Shown here: positions 24,963-33,160 of the stretch, piece by piece | Position numbering within the stretch: the stretch's first letter is position 1 | Layout of the letters: each line of letters opens with the position of its first letter | NCBI RefSeq assembly: GCF_001565895.1 | Contig: NZ_LSNE01000005.1 | Coordinates: 827,633-867,421, forward strand | Reading direction: 5' to 3' | From: Paraglaciecola hydrolytica | GTDB lineage: Bacteria; Pseudomonadota; Gammaproteobacteria; Enterobacterales; Alteromonadaceae | Length of the DNA stretch: 39,789 bases | Translations under genes and position numbers: made by a program | The notes under the pieces: generated by a model | The model's input: only the letters and a program-made list of their open reading frames with translations | The model's database searches: none | What the model was told of the DNA's origin: nothing

Positions 24963-25634
24963 TTACCGTAAAAAACCATTTTCTGCTAAAAAGGCCATGC
25001 TGATATCTTTTTTCTGACCGTCAACGCCACGTTCCGCAGCTTTATCCCCAAGGATCAAACGCTCCAAATAACGGGCGATCACGTCAACTTCCAAATTAAC
25101 CTTAGTGCCAACTTGGTATAAGCCTATGATGGTTTCTTGCAAACTGTGAGGGATAAGGGTGATCAAAAAGTGGTTACCATCGACTTTATTCACCGTCAAA
25201 CTGACACCATCAACGGTAATAGAGCCTTTTTCAGCTAGGTATTTCGCCAGCTCTGTAGGAGCTTTAAGCCAAATCTCCACATAACGCCCGACTTGATTGA
25301 TGGACAATACTTCACCCACACCATCCACATGGCCACTGACAATATGCCCGCCTAAACGACCATTAGCTTGCAGGGCTTTTTCGAGGTTTACTTTACTGCC
25401 AGCCTGATACTGAGCAAAACCTGTGCGTTTGATGGTTTCGTGGGATACGTCGGCACTAAAAGTACTGCCGCCTAATGCGGTAACGGTTAAGCACACACCA
25501 TTGTTAGCAATGCTATCGCCCAAGCCCACATCACTCATATCGAGTTTATTGGTCTTAATGGTGAGTCGAATATCTTCGCCGCTGGGCTGTAGGCTTTGAA
25601 TGGTGCCTATATCTTCAATAATGCCAGTAAACAT
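24963..25634 (-). CDS. ribE: Riboflavin synthase, alpha subunit
   Basis: The 223-residue product converts two lumazine molecules to riboflavin. It starts with the typical MFTGIIEDIGTI and has two similar lumazine-binding domains: the first with GDSIANNGVCLTV and SHETIKRTG, the second with KGSITVDGVSLTVN and LIPHSLQETI. The length is usual for the family with a slightly longer C-terminus. It lies between ribD and ribBA. It is called ribC or ribE depending on the naming system. Confidence 0.95.
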   Translation of the reverse strand: MFTGIIEDIGTIQSLQPSGEDIRLTIKTNKLDMSDVGLGDSIANNGVCLTVTALGGSTFSADVSHETIKRTGFAQYQAGSKVNLEKALQANGRLGGHIVSGHVDGVGEVLSINQVGRYVEIWLKAPTELAKYLAEKGSITVDGVSLTVNKVDGNHFLITLIPHSLQETIIGLYQVGTKVNLEVDVIARYLERLILGDKAAERGVDGQKKDISMAFLAENGFLR

Positions 25635-25663
25635 AATTTCTCTTGTGTAAGTTAGCCTTGTAC

Positions 25664-26788
25664 TTAGTCGTACAAAACCTTAGCGCTTAGTTTCAGATCG
25701 GGGCCAATTTGGCGCATGTCTGTCCAACTCAAATTGTAGCTCTGTTGCATGTCCGTTAAGGGTTCAATCGCAAACAAGTCTTGGCCTGTGTTACCCATAA
25801 GTTTGGGCGCTTGATATAAAATCAACTCATCAATCAATTTACTTTGTAATAAAGCCCCGGCCATTTTAGCACCTGCTTCTACCCAAATATGATTAAGCTG
25901 TTGTTTACCTAGATAATCAAACACCGCTGCTAGGTCTAATTTGTTGTCCACATATGGTGCTTGCCATTGATTCACATTGGCAAAAAATGGCAAAGGGTTA
26001 AACTCGCTGTTGATAATCAAACTTGGATCAGTCGACTGCAAACACTGTAAATCAGGAGTAAGTTGATTACGCCCATCCAGTACTACTTTTAAAGGTTGGC
26101 GCAGCTCTTTTTCTAGCAACGTTTGTTCGTCTAATCCCAATTCGTTATAACGAACATTAAGCAAAGGATTATCAGCCAATACCGTTCCAGAGCCCGACAA
26201 TATAGCACAACTACGAGCTCGATGACGCTGCACATCCTGACGTGCTAAAGCCCCAGTGATCCACTTACTTTGACCGTTAGCCAAGGCGGTTTTACCATCG
26301 AGACTTGCAGCCAATTTAACCGTCACCCAAGGGCGACCGGTTTGCATTCGTTTGATAAAACCGCGATTAAGTTGCTCAGCCTGGACTTGTTGTAAACCAT
26401 GTGCAGTACTGATACCCGCCGCATTTAATTTAGCTAATCCTTGACCTGCCACTAGGGGATTAGGGTCAACCATAGCCGCTACAACTCGAGCGACTCCCGC
26501 TTTTATCAGTGCATCAGCACAAGGAGGTGTGCGACCAAAATGACTGCAAGGTTCGAGGGTGACATAGGCAGTAGCCCCCTTAGCTAAGGTGCCTGCTTGT
26601 TGCAAAGCATGGACTTCTGCATGGGGCGTACCCGCTTGATGATGCCAGCCTTGGCCTACAATTTGGCCATTTTTATCCACAATGACACAACCCACATTGG
26701 GGTTAGGCGAAGTAGTATATTGGCCACGTTTGGCTAACTGAATAGCCAAGGCCATCATTTGGCTATCTAAGGGGGAAAACTGATCCAA
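25664..26788 (-). CDS. ribD: Bifunctional riboflavin deaminase/reductase
   Basis: The 374-residue product carries an N-terminal deaminase (about 10-150) with zinc motifs HAEVHAL and PCSHFGRTPPC, and a C-terminal NADPH-dependent reductase (about 155-374) with RPWVTVKLAASLDGKTAL. It performs the second and third steps of riboflavin synthesis. The start is read as TTG at 26788 (MDQFSPLDSQ), matching the usual N-terminal length; an ATG 10 codons later is possible. It follows nrdR by 42 bp. Confidence 0.93.
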   Translation of the reverse strand: MDQFSPLDSQMMALAIQLAKRGQYTTSPNPNVGCVIVDKNGQIVGQGWHHQAGTPHAEVHALQQAGTLAKGATAYVTLEPCSHFGRTPPCADALIKAGVARVVAAMVDPNPLVAGQGLAKLNAAGISTAHGLQQVQAEQLNRGFIKRMQTGRPWVTVKLAASLDGKTALANGQSKWITGALARQDVQRHRARSCAILSGSGTVLADNPLLNVRYNELGLDEQTLLEKELRQPLKVVLDGRNQLTPDLQCLQSTDPSLIINSEFNPLPFFANVNQWQAPYVDNKLDLAAVFDYLGKQQLNHIWVEAGAKMAGALLQSKLIDELILYQAPKLMGNTGQDLFAIEPLTDMQQSYNLSWTDMRQIGPDLKLSAKVLYD

Positions 26789-26830
26789 GTGCTTTTATCC
26801 AGAATTGACCATGAATATTGAGTATTAAGC

Positions 26831-27280
26831 TTAATCACCCAAACGAGCGATTTCTTCACCAAACTCACGAATATCTTCAAACGAGCGATAAACTGAGGCA
26901 AAACGCACATAAGCCACTTTATCCAGTTCTTTTAAGGCATCCATAATTAAGTTACCTAAAAACTGGCTATCAACTTCACGTTCACCTGTGGCTCGTAAGG
27001 CTGATTTTAAACGACTAATACACTCTTCAATTTGCTCAGTACTGACCGGGCGTTTTTCCAAGGCTCGTTGCAAACCGGCACGTAATTTATCTTCGTTAAA
27101 TGGCTCACGTGAACCACCCCGTTTAACGATGCGTGGCATGACCAGTTCAGCCATTTCAAAGGTGGTAAAACGTTCTTTGCAGATAGTGCATTCCCGTCGC
27201 CGTCTAACTTGGGTGCCATCTGCGACTAAACGAGAGTCGATAACCTTGGTTTCTTGCACGGCGCAAAATGGACAAAACAT
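26831..27280 (-). CDS. nrdR: Transcriptional repressor NrdR
   Basis: The 149-residue product starts MFCPFC, the standard NrdR start; an in-frame TTG six codons upstream is rejected. It has an N-terminal zinc ribbon (CPFC and [12 protein letters not shown]), then an ATP cone (residues about 49-139, [18 protein letters not shown]). In known members it binds NrdR boxes in front of ribonucleotide reductase genes and senses ATP/dATP. It heads the riboflavin operon, as in many gammaproteobacteria. Confidence 0.96.
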   Translation of the reverse strand: MFCPFCAVQETKVIDSRLVADGTQVRRRRECTICKERFTTFEMAELVMPRIVKRGGSREPFNEDKLRAGLQRALEKRPVSTEQIEECISRLKSALRATGEREVDSQFLGNLIMDALKELDKVAYVRFASVYRSFEDIREFGEEIARLGD

Positions 27281-27372
27281 AGTAGGGTGTAACCTCAATC
27301 AACATGAGCCGCTAAATTAACAAAAAAAACGCAGAATACCAATGCAATGTAGCAGATAGAAAGGTTTAAGGT

Positions 27373-27427
27373 GTTTATATACCCAAACAAACTGAATCCT
27401 GCATCTTCAGGTTGTTTGGGTATAAAC
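27373..27427. repeat. Palindromic intergenic repeat (REP-like)
   Basis: Left arm GTTTATATACCCAAACAA (27373-27390) and right arm TTGTTTGGGTATAAAC (27412-27427) are complementary apart from a 2-bp insertion. The 21-nt loop reads ACTGAATCCTGCATCTTCAGG. From memory, palindromes of this TACCCAAAC...GTTTGGGTA type with a GCAGGATTCAG-like loop are widespread in marine gammaproteobacteria. Confidence 0.65.
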
Positions 27428-27478
27428 CAAACCTAGTTTGATTTGTTTAATAGAAATAAGGATAAACCCAGAGACTAA

Positions 27479-27504
27479 AAGGCCGGAGCACAATGTCCGG
27501 CCTT
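27479..27504 (-). terminator. Intrinsic terminator of the sugar-porter gene
   Basis: AAGGCCGGA (27479-27487) and TCCGGCCTT (27496-27504) form a 9-bp GC-rich stem with an 8-nt loop. On the minus strand the hairpin ends in TTTTAGTC, 37 bp after the sugar-porter stop. Confidence 0.85.
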
Positions 27505-27540
27505 GATATAAAACTACCCTGAATAATTAGAGCCTCAAAC

Positions 27541-28968
27541 CTAGCCCTGCATATCTTCTAGTTCTTTACCTTTGGTTTCGTATACATACTTAGCTACAAA
27601 CAATACCGAGATGGCTGCGCATAATGTATAGAAACCATAAGCCCCTGCAAGACCAATACTAGTCAGCATGATGGGGAAGGTCATAGTAATGCCAAAGTTT
27701 GCGCCCCATTGAAACAAACCAGCAACGGCTAAACCAGAGCCACGGATTTGATTGGGGAACATCTCTCCCAACATCACCCACATTACGGGGCCCCACGATA
27801 AGTTGAAGAAAAATACATAAGCGTTGGCCGATATCAAGGCAAAAGCACCCATCTCACCTAAAGCCAGATTACCGTTGGCATCTAAATCAGCGTTCATAAA
27901 GGCAAATACCAAACAACCAAGGGTAACTGTCATGCCAATAGAGCCCAGCATCAAAAAGGGTTTACGCCCGACTTTATCGATCAGGTACATGGTGATAACA
28001 CAAGCAGCAATACTCACTGCGCCACTGATAATGTTGATAAGCAGTGCATCAGACTCTGAAAAACCTACCGCTTGCCACAATACTGCACCGTAATAAAACA
28101 CCACGTTAATGCCGACTAATTGCTGAAATACTGCGAGGCCAATACCAATCCACACAATCTTGCGCACTTTACGAGTTTGCTTATCGAGTAAATCTGCCAA
28201 CTTAGGCTGATGGCGATCACCGGCTAAGCTTTGTTGAATTTCCAATAATTTTTGCTGGCCCTGAGCTGCGCCATATAATCGATTAAGTACATCAGATGCC
28301 TGTTGATTTTTTTTACGTAAAACCAAATAACGGGGGCTTTCAGGAATAAACAATAAGGCGATTAAAAACAATACTGCTGGAACCAACTCAATCCAGAACA
28401 TCCAACGCCAAGCCGCAAAACCCATCCAAAAATCGGCGGTTGAAGCACCGGCAAAATTAGCCAATAAATAGTTACTCACAAAGGCGGCAAACAAACCGGT
28501 GATAATAGCAACTTGTTGAATCGAGGATAAACGACCACGCAATCGAGCTGGCGCTATTTCACTAATATAAGCTGGCGCCATCACCGAGGCGGCACCTACC
28601 GCTAAACCACCTAAAATACGATAAACGATAAACTCAAGTGATGAACCAGCAACACCTGAGCCCCAAGCACTAATGATAAAAAACACCGCCGTCACTAATA
28701 ACAGGGTTTTGCGCCCGTAAATATCGGCTAAACGCCCCGCCGTAAAGGCACCTACTGCGCAGCCTAACAACATACTGGCTACATTAAATCCCGTGCCTAT
28801 GTCATTAGAATTAAAGGTTTTTTGCAAACCATCAACCGTACCGTTGATCACGCCGCTGTCAAAACCAAATAAAAAACCGCCAATGGTGGCCACAATGCTC
28901 ACTAACACAATAAACAACATATTTTCGTTGTTATGTTCTTGGTTATTTTCGTAATTAGAACTACTCAA
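27541..28968 (-). CDS. Sugar porter, major facilitator superfamily (SP family)
   Basis: The 475-residue product has twelve transmembrane helices and the SP-family marks: GFLFGFDSGVINGT in helix 1, GRLADIYGRKTLLL after helix 2, PAYISEIAPARLRGRL after helix 4, PESPRYLVLRKK before the central loop, DKVGRKPFLM in the second half and VYETKGKELEDMQG at the end. It should be a proton-coupled hexose or pentose importer of the inner membrane, xylose being likely given the neighbours. The start is TTG (MSSSNYENN) with GAGGTGAG about 5 nt upstream. It diverges from the GPH symporter gene; the shared gap has a repeated 18-bp motif. Confidence 0.9.
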   Translation of the reverse strand: MSSSNYENNQEHNNENMLFIVLVSIVATIGGFLFGFDSGVINGTVDGLQKTFNSNDIGTGFNVASMLLGCAVGAFTAGRLADIYGRKTLLLVTAVFFIISAWGSGVAGSSLEFIVYRILGGLAVGAASVMAPAYISEIAPARLRGRLSSIQQVAIITGLFAAFVSNYLLANFAGASTADFWMGFAAWRWMFWIELVPAVLFLIALLFIPESPRYLVLRKKNQQASDVLNRLYGAAQGQQKLLEIQQSLAGDRHQPKLADLLDKQTRKVRKIVWIGIGLAVFQQLVGINVVFYYGAVLWQAVGFSESDALLINIISGAVSIAACVITMYLIDKVGRKPFLMLGSIGMTVTLGCLVFAFMNADLDANGNLALGEMGAFALISANAYVFFFNLSWGPVMWVMLGEMFPNQIRGSGLAVAGLFQWGANFGITMTFPIMLTSIGLAGAYGFYTLCAAISVLFVAKYVYETKGKELEDMQG

Positions 28969-29066
28969 AATCTCACCTCGGTGTGGATGAAAAAACTAAA
29001 ATAAAGACTGACAGCATACTGCACTTCATAACTCACACAATAAGTTGTTAACCATCTGTGAAAAAA

Positions 29067-29141
29067 CATAAGGTAATACTAAAAAATCAGCGTACCTGTT
29101 TGCCTAAAGCTTAAGCAAGGGCACATAAGATAATACTAAAA
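29067..29141. promoter_or_regulatory. 18-bp direct repeat between divergent transporter genes
   Basis: CATAAGGTAATACTAAAA (29067-29084) and CATAAGATAATACTAAAA (29124-29141) differ at one position and are 57 bp apart. The spacing and position in the only shared control region suggest operators of a common regulator of the xylan genes. Confidence 0.55.
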
Positions 29142-29217
29142 GCGAAAATAACAATAACCAAAAACCGCCAAGCCTATACAATCCCTGCATAACAAAAAAC
29201 CTACAAATGACTTACAT

Positions 29218-30687
29218 ATGAATCAGCAAACAGAAAAATTAGGTGTTCTTGAAAAGGTCGGGTACAGCTTAGGTGATTTAGCCGCCAATTTGGTATTCCA
29301 AACTCTTGTTACTTTTATCGCCTTCTTTTATACCGATGTTTATAAAATCCCGCCTGAATCAGCTACCAGAGTTATCTTTGTCTGTGGTTTGATTGCAGCC
29401 TTTTTCAACCCTTTTATGGGCATGATTGCCGACCGCACACAAACGCGCTGGGGCAAGTTTCGTCCTTGGATATTGTGGACTTCGGTGCCTTTTGGGGTAT
29501 TAGCCCTCTTAGCTTTTAGCACGCCAAACTTTGGTCCTGATGGAAAAATCTATTACGCCTTTGTCACTTATTTATTGTTATTACTGGTGTATTCAGCCAA
29601 CAACTTACCTTACTCGGCGTTAAGTGGCGTTATTACCGGAAACATGCGTGAACGTAACAGCATGTCATCCTATCGTTTTGTGGCTGTAATGATTGCGCAA
29701 TTTATTATTCAAGTTCTATTGTTGCCTTTAGTTTTAATTGCCGGTGACGGTGATAAAGCGATTGGTTTTGAAAAGGTCATGACCTTCTTATCAATTGCCG
29801 GCATTATCATGTTTTTAATCACCTTTTTTACCACTAAAGAACGGGTGGTACCCACTGCACAACAAAAATCTACAGTGCTCGAAGATGTTAAAGATCTCTT
29901 TGCCAACAAACCTTGGGTCGTAATGCTGCTTGTGACCATTTTAGTGTTTGTGACCTTGGCCTTAAAAGGCGGCATGTATATTTTCTATTTCGAAAACTAT
30001 TTGGATGCCGGTCAAATTGCACTGTTTCTCAACAATATTGGGTTTAATAGTTTTATCTCTGGCCTCAACTCTATGTTGACGGGTATGGGCTTGACTGAAT
30101 TTAAATGGCCAGAAGATCCCGCCACCTCAGGTTTTGCTTTGTTTAATGCTGGCGGCATCATCTTTATGATCATCGGGATTGGTTTTTCTAAATCATTGGC
30201 CGACCGATTTGGCAAACGTGAAGTCTTTGGTGCTTCGCTATTTACCTCCACCTTGTTCATCGCTGTGTTTTACTTTTACCCCGCAGACGCCATAGGCACA
30301 GTGTTTATGTCGCAAATATTGCATGGTTTTTTCTATGGTATTTCCACTCCTTTACTGTGGGCAATGATTGCAGACGTAGCCGATTATTCAGAGTGGAAAA
30401 ACAATCGCCGCGCCACTGCGATTATCTTCTCAGCCATGATAGTTGGTTTAAAAGTAGGCTTAACCTTAGGTTCGTCTTTTGTATCTAGCATACTTGATCA
30501 CTACCACTATAGCGTTGACTTAGTTGTGCAATCGGCTGAAACCATCAACGGCATCAAACTGTCTGTCAGCCTTTATGCTTCGATTCCGTTTTTCTTGGCC
30601 GTGGCTTGTTTGTTTGCCTACAGTATTAATAAAGCGATGGAGCAGAAAATTGAACAAGACCTAAACACTAGACGCCAAAGTGTTTAA
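29218..30687 (+). CDS. Glycoside-pentoside-hexuronide (GPH) family cation symporter
   Basis: The 489-residue product has about twelve transmembrane helices with the GPH-family pattern: GYSLGDLAANLVFQ at the start, FNPFMGMIADRTQTRWGKFRPWILW after helix 2 (residues about 61-85), and DVADYSEWKNNRRATAI in the second half. XynP, YicJ and similar members import xylosides or oligosaccharides with a cation. Here GH43 and GH10 genes follow, so xylo-oligosaccharides are the likely cargo. An insert between helices 7 and 8 (about residues 265-305) is longer than in the E. coli relatives. A strong terminator follows its stop. Confidence 0.92.
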   Translation: MNQQTEKLGVLEKVGYSLGDLAANLVFQTLVTFIAFFYTDVYKIPPESATRVIFVCGLIAAFFNPFMGMIADRTQTRWGKFRPWILWTSVPFGVLALLAFSTPNFGPDGKIYYAFVTYLLLLLVYSANNLPYSALSGVITGNMRERNSMSSYRFVAVMIAQFIIQVLLLPLVLIAGDGDKAIGFEKVMTFLSIAGIIMFLITFFTTKERVVPTAQQKSTVLEDVKDLFANKPWVVMLLVTILVFVTLALKGGMYIFYFENYLDAGQIALFLNNIGFNSFISGLNSMLTGMGLTEFKWPEDPATSGFALFNAGGIIFMIIGIGFSKSLADRFGKREVFGASLFTSTLFIAVFYFYPADAIGTVFMSQILHGFFYGISTPLLWAMIADVADYSEWKNNRRATAIIFSAMIVGLKVGLTLGSSFVSSILDHYHYSVDLVVQSAETINGIKLSVSLYASIPFFLAVACLFAYSINKAMEQKIEQDLNTRRQSV

Positions 30688-30713
30688 GTAAACTAGTTAA
30701 GTTAATTATCACC

Positions 30714-30745
30714 AGCACAAGCTTATTTAAGCTTGTGCTTTTTTT
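30714..30745 (+). terminator. Intrinsic terminator just before GH43 gene
   Basis: AGCACAAGCTT (30714-30724) and AAGCTTGTGCT (30729-30739) form a perfect 11-bp stem with a 4-nt loop, followed by seven T (30739-30745). It ends only 16 nt before the GH43 start codon. Confidence 0.92.
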
Positions 30746-30761
30746 ACCAAGCGAGTGAGTC

Positions 30762-31781
30762 ATGTCAGAAGAATTATTACCCCCCGAACAAATACAAGCC
30801 ATTAGAGCCAAAGCGATTTCCCAGCCCTTAGTTGAGAACATTTATACTGCCGACCCTTCTGCCCATGTGTTTGATGGCAAAATTTATATTTACCCTTCCC
30901 ATGACATCGAAGCCGGTATTCCGTTTAACGACAATGGCGACCACTTTGGCATGGAAGACTACCATGTGATTTCCATGGATTCGCCCGATAGCCCCGCCGT
31001 AGACAACGGTGTAGCTTTACATGTCAAAGATGTGCCCTGGGCTGCAAGGCAAATGTGGGCGCCCGATGCAGCGAAAAAAGGTGATCTTTACTATTTTTAT
31101 TTCCCGGCAAAAAAAGCCGATGACATTTTTCAGATTGGTGTCGCCGTTGGTGATTCGCCAATAGGACCTTTTGTAGCTCAGCCTGAGCCAATTAAAGGCA
31201 GTTACACTATCGATCCTGCCGTATTCGAAGATGAAGACGGTGAGTACTACATGTATTTTGGTGGTATTTGGGGCGGACAATTACAGCACTATCGTAAGAA
31301 CCAATATGACGCGACGCTTAGCGAACCTGCAGATCATGAGCCACAACTTGGCCCTATCGTTGCCAAAATGAGTGATGACATGTTGGAGTTTGCAGAAACG
31401 CCCAAAGAGATCCTGATCCTCGACGAAAACGGCCAGCCTTTATTGGCAGGCGACCACGACAGACGCTTTTTTGAAGCCTCGTGGATGCATAAATACGATG
31501 GCAAATATTACTTTTCGTACTCCACCGGCAATACCCACTTTTTGTGTTATGCCATGGGTGATAGCCCTTACGGCCCCTTTACTTATGGCGGGCGCATCCT
31601 TGAGCCAGTCTTAGGCTGGACCACTCATCATTCCATCGCTGAGTTCGAAGGCAAGTGGTATTTGTTCTATCACGACTCCAGTTTATCAAGTGGTATCACC
31701 CATTTGCGCTCAGTCAAAATGGCGGAAATTACTTATGATAAAGACGGCAAAATAAATACACTCAAGCCCTATCGCGATTAA
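30762..31781 (+). CDS. Glycoside hydrolase family 43 (beta-xylosidase/arabinofuranosidase)
   Basis: The 339-residue product has no signal peptide, so it works in the cytoplasm. The GH43 five-blade propeller triad is visible: general base Asp31 in YTADPSAHVFDG, the pKa-modulating Asp151 in YTIDPAVFED, and general acid Glu238 in FFEASWMHKYDG. Family members split xylo-oligosaccharides or remove arabinose. The position between the GPH carrier and the GH10 xylanase favours beta-xylosidase. The ribosome binding site GAGTGAG is just downstream of the terminator, so transcription must read through it or start inside the carrier gene. The GH10 gene follows after 18 bp. Confidence 0.93.
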   Translation: MSEELLPPEQIQAIRAKAISQPLVENIYTADPSAHVFDGKIYIYPSHDIEAGIPFNDNGDHFGMEDYHVISMDSPDSPAVDNGVALHVKDVPWAARQMWAPDAAKKGDLYYFYFPAKKADDIFQIGVAVGDSPIGPFVAQPEPIKGSYTIDPAVFEDEDGEYYMYFGGIWGGQLQHYRKNQYDATLSEPADHEPQLGPIVAKMSDDMLEFAETPKEILILDENGQPLLAGDHDRRFFEASWMHKYDGKYYFSYSTGNTHFLCYAMGDSPYGPFTYGGRILEPVLGWTTHHSIAEFEGKWYLFYHDSSLSSGITHLRSVKMAEITYDKDGKINTLKPYRD

Positions 31782-31799
31782 TAGCCCTAGAGAACTACT

Positions 31800-32948
31800 A
31801 TGAAATTAGCATTATTCCCGACCACCACTGCACTTTTGTTAAGCTGTATTTTACTCTCAGCTTGTAGTAATCAGAGCGTCGAAAAATCAGCGTCTACCGC
31901 CAGTTTGAAAGATGTCTATAAAGACAGTTTTTTAATTGGTACCGCTATTGGTAATAGTCAACTGATGCAGCCCAAAGCCATTACCACTAAGCTTATCCAG
32001 CAAGAATTTAATGCCGCTACGCCAGAAAACGATATGAAATGGGAGCGTATCCATCCTTTACCTGGTGTCTACGATTTTGCTGCCCCTGATAAATTTGTTG
32101 AGTTTGCCCAAGCCAACAATATCTTTATCACTGGCCATACTTTGTTATGGCACAGCCAAGCACCTGATTGGGTTTTTGAAGACGAGCAAGGTAATGAGAT
32201 CAGCCGTGAAGCTCTACTCGTCCGTTTAAAAGATCACATAGATACGGTAGTGGGACGTTACAAAGGCCGCGTGCAAAGTTGGGATGTGGTTAACGAAGCC
32301 TTAAACGAAGATGGCAGCATGCGCCAGTCAAAGTGGTACAAAATCATCGGTGACGACATGCTCGAAAAAGCCTTTGAATACGCCCATGCAGCTGATCCTG
32401 ATGCAGAACTGTATTACAACGATTACAACCTCTATGCCCCGCAAAAACGTGCCGGTGCCGTACGCATTGTGCAGCAGTTAAAAGCTAAGGGTTTACGCAT
32501 AGACGGTGTAGGCATGCAAGGCCATTATTCATTGTTTCACCCCGAGTATAAAGAAGTGGAAGACTCCATCATTGCTTATGCCGCACAAGGTGTAAAAGTG
32601 ATGTTTACCGAAGTGGACATTTCGGTATTGGTCTTTCCAGAAGGGGCCGAAGCTGGGGCTGACGTAAACCAAAACTTTGCTTTACAAGAAAAGCTCAATC
32701 CTTATAGCCAGGGTTTAACGCCTGAAGCTGAGGCTGAACTCGACAAACGTTACAGCGATTTGTTTGAAATATTATTACGCCATGAAAAAGACATCAGCCG
32801 TGTCACCTTTTGGGGTACGGATGATGGCATGACCTGGCGCAACAACTGGCCAATGAAAGGCCGCAGTGATTATCCCCTGCTGTTTGACCGCCAAAGCAAG
32901 GCTAAATCTGCCTACTACAAAATAATGGCCTTAAAACATAAGTCATAG
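31800..32948 (+). CDS. GH10 endo-1,4-beta-xylanase, lipoprotein
   Basis: The 382-residue product has a lipoprotein signal with lipobox LLSAC (lipid-anchored Cys22), then a GH10 TIM barrel of about 340 residues. The acid/base Glu166 lies in WDVVNEALNE and the nucleophile Glu271 in VMFTEVDIS; ENDMKWE and HTLLWHSQAPDW are further family marks. It hydrolyses internal beta-1,4 bonds of xylan or large xylo-oligosaccharides, at the outer membrane or in the periplasm. It has no binding module. A hairpin follows 7 bp after the stop. It supplies substrates for the carrier and GH43 enzyme encoded upstream. Confidence 0.95.
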   Translation: MKLALFPTTTALLLSCILLSACSNQSVEKSASTASLKDVYKDSFLIGTAIGNSQLMQPKAITTKLIQQEFNAATPENDMKWERIHPLPGVYDFAAPDKFVEFAQANNIFITGHTLLWHSQAPDWVFEDEQGNEISREALLVRLKDHIDTVVGRYKGRVQSWDVVNEALNEDGSMRQSKWYKIIGDDMLEKAFEYAHAADPDAELYYNDYNLYAPQKRAGAVRIVQQLKAKGLRIDGVGMQGHYSLFHPEYKEVEDSIIAYAAQGVKVMFTEVDISVLVFPEGAEAGADVNQNFALQEKLNPYSQGLTPEAEAELDKRYSDLFEILLRHEKDISRVTFWGTDDGMTWRNNWPMKGRSDYPLLFDRQSKAKSAYYKIMALKHKS

Positions 32949-32955
32949 TCAAAGT

Positions 32956-32978
32956 TCCCCCTGTCTATAACAGGGGGA
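32956..32978. terminator. Hairpin after the xylanase gene
   Basis: TCCCCCTGT (32956-32964) and ACAGGGGGA (32970-32978) form a perfect 9-bp stem with a 5-nt loop, followed by CGTTTCTG. It is a likely terminator of the xylan operon despite a short T run. Confidence 0.75.
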
Positions 32979-33092
32979 CGTTTCTGCATTACGTAAACCA
33001 ACAAACGCCTAAAAAGTATTATTTTTAAGCGATTTTCTTATAGCTTAAACCTTGCACCTCCCGATAGACTGTCAACATTGTTAAAAATATGT

Positions 33093-33109
33093 TTGATAGT
33101 TGCTATCAA
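33093..33109. promoter_or_regulatory. Dyad TTGATAG-TTG-CTATCAA
   Basis: Perfect 7-bp inverted repeat with a 3-bp spacer, 52 bp upstream of the large fusion gene, in a 212-bp gap. It is a candidate operator for that gene; no matching regulator is visible. Confidence 0.4.
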
Positions 33110-33160
33110 TTTGTAACTAGCAATCAATGTTTATCTTAAAACTGAATTTGCGAGAACATT

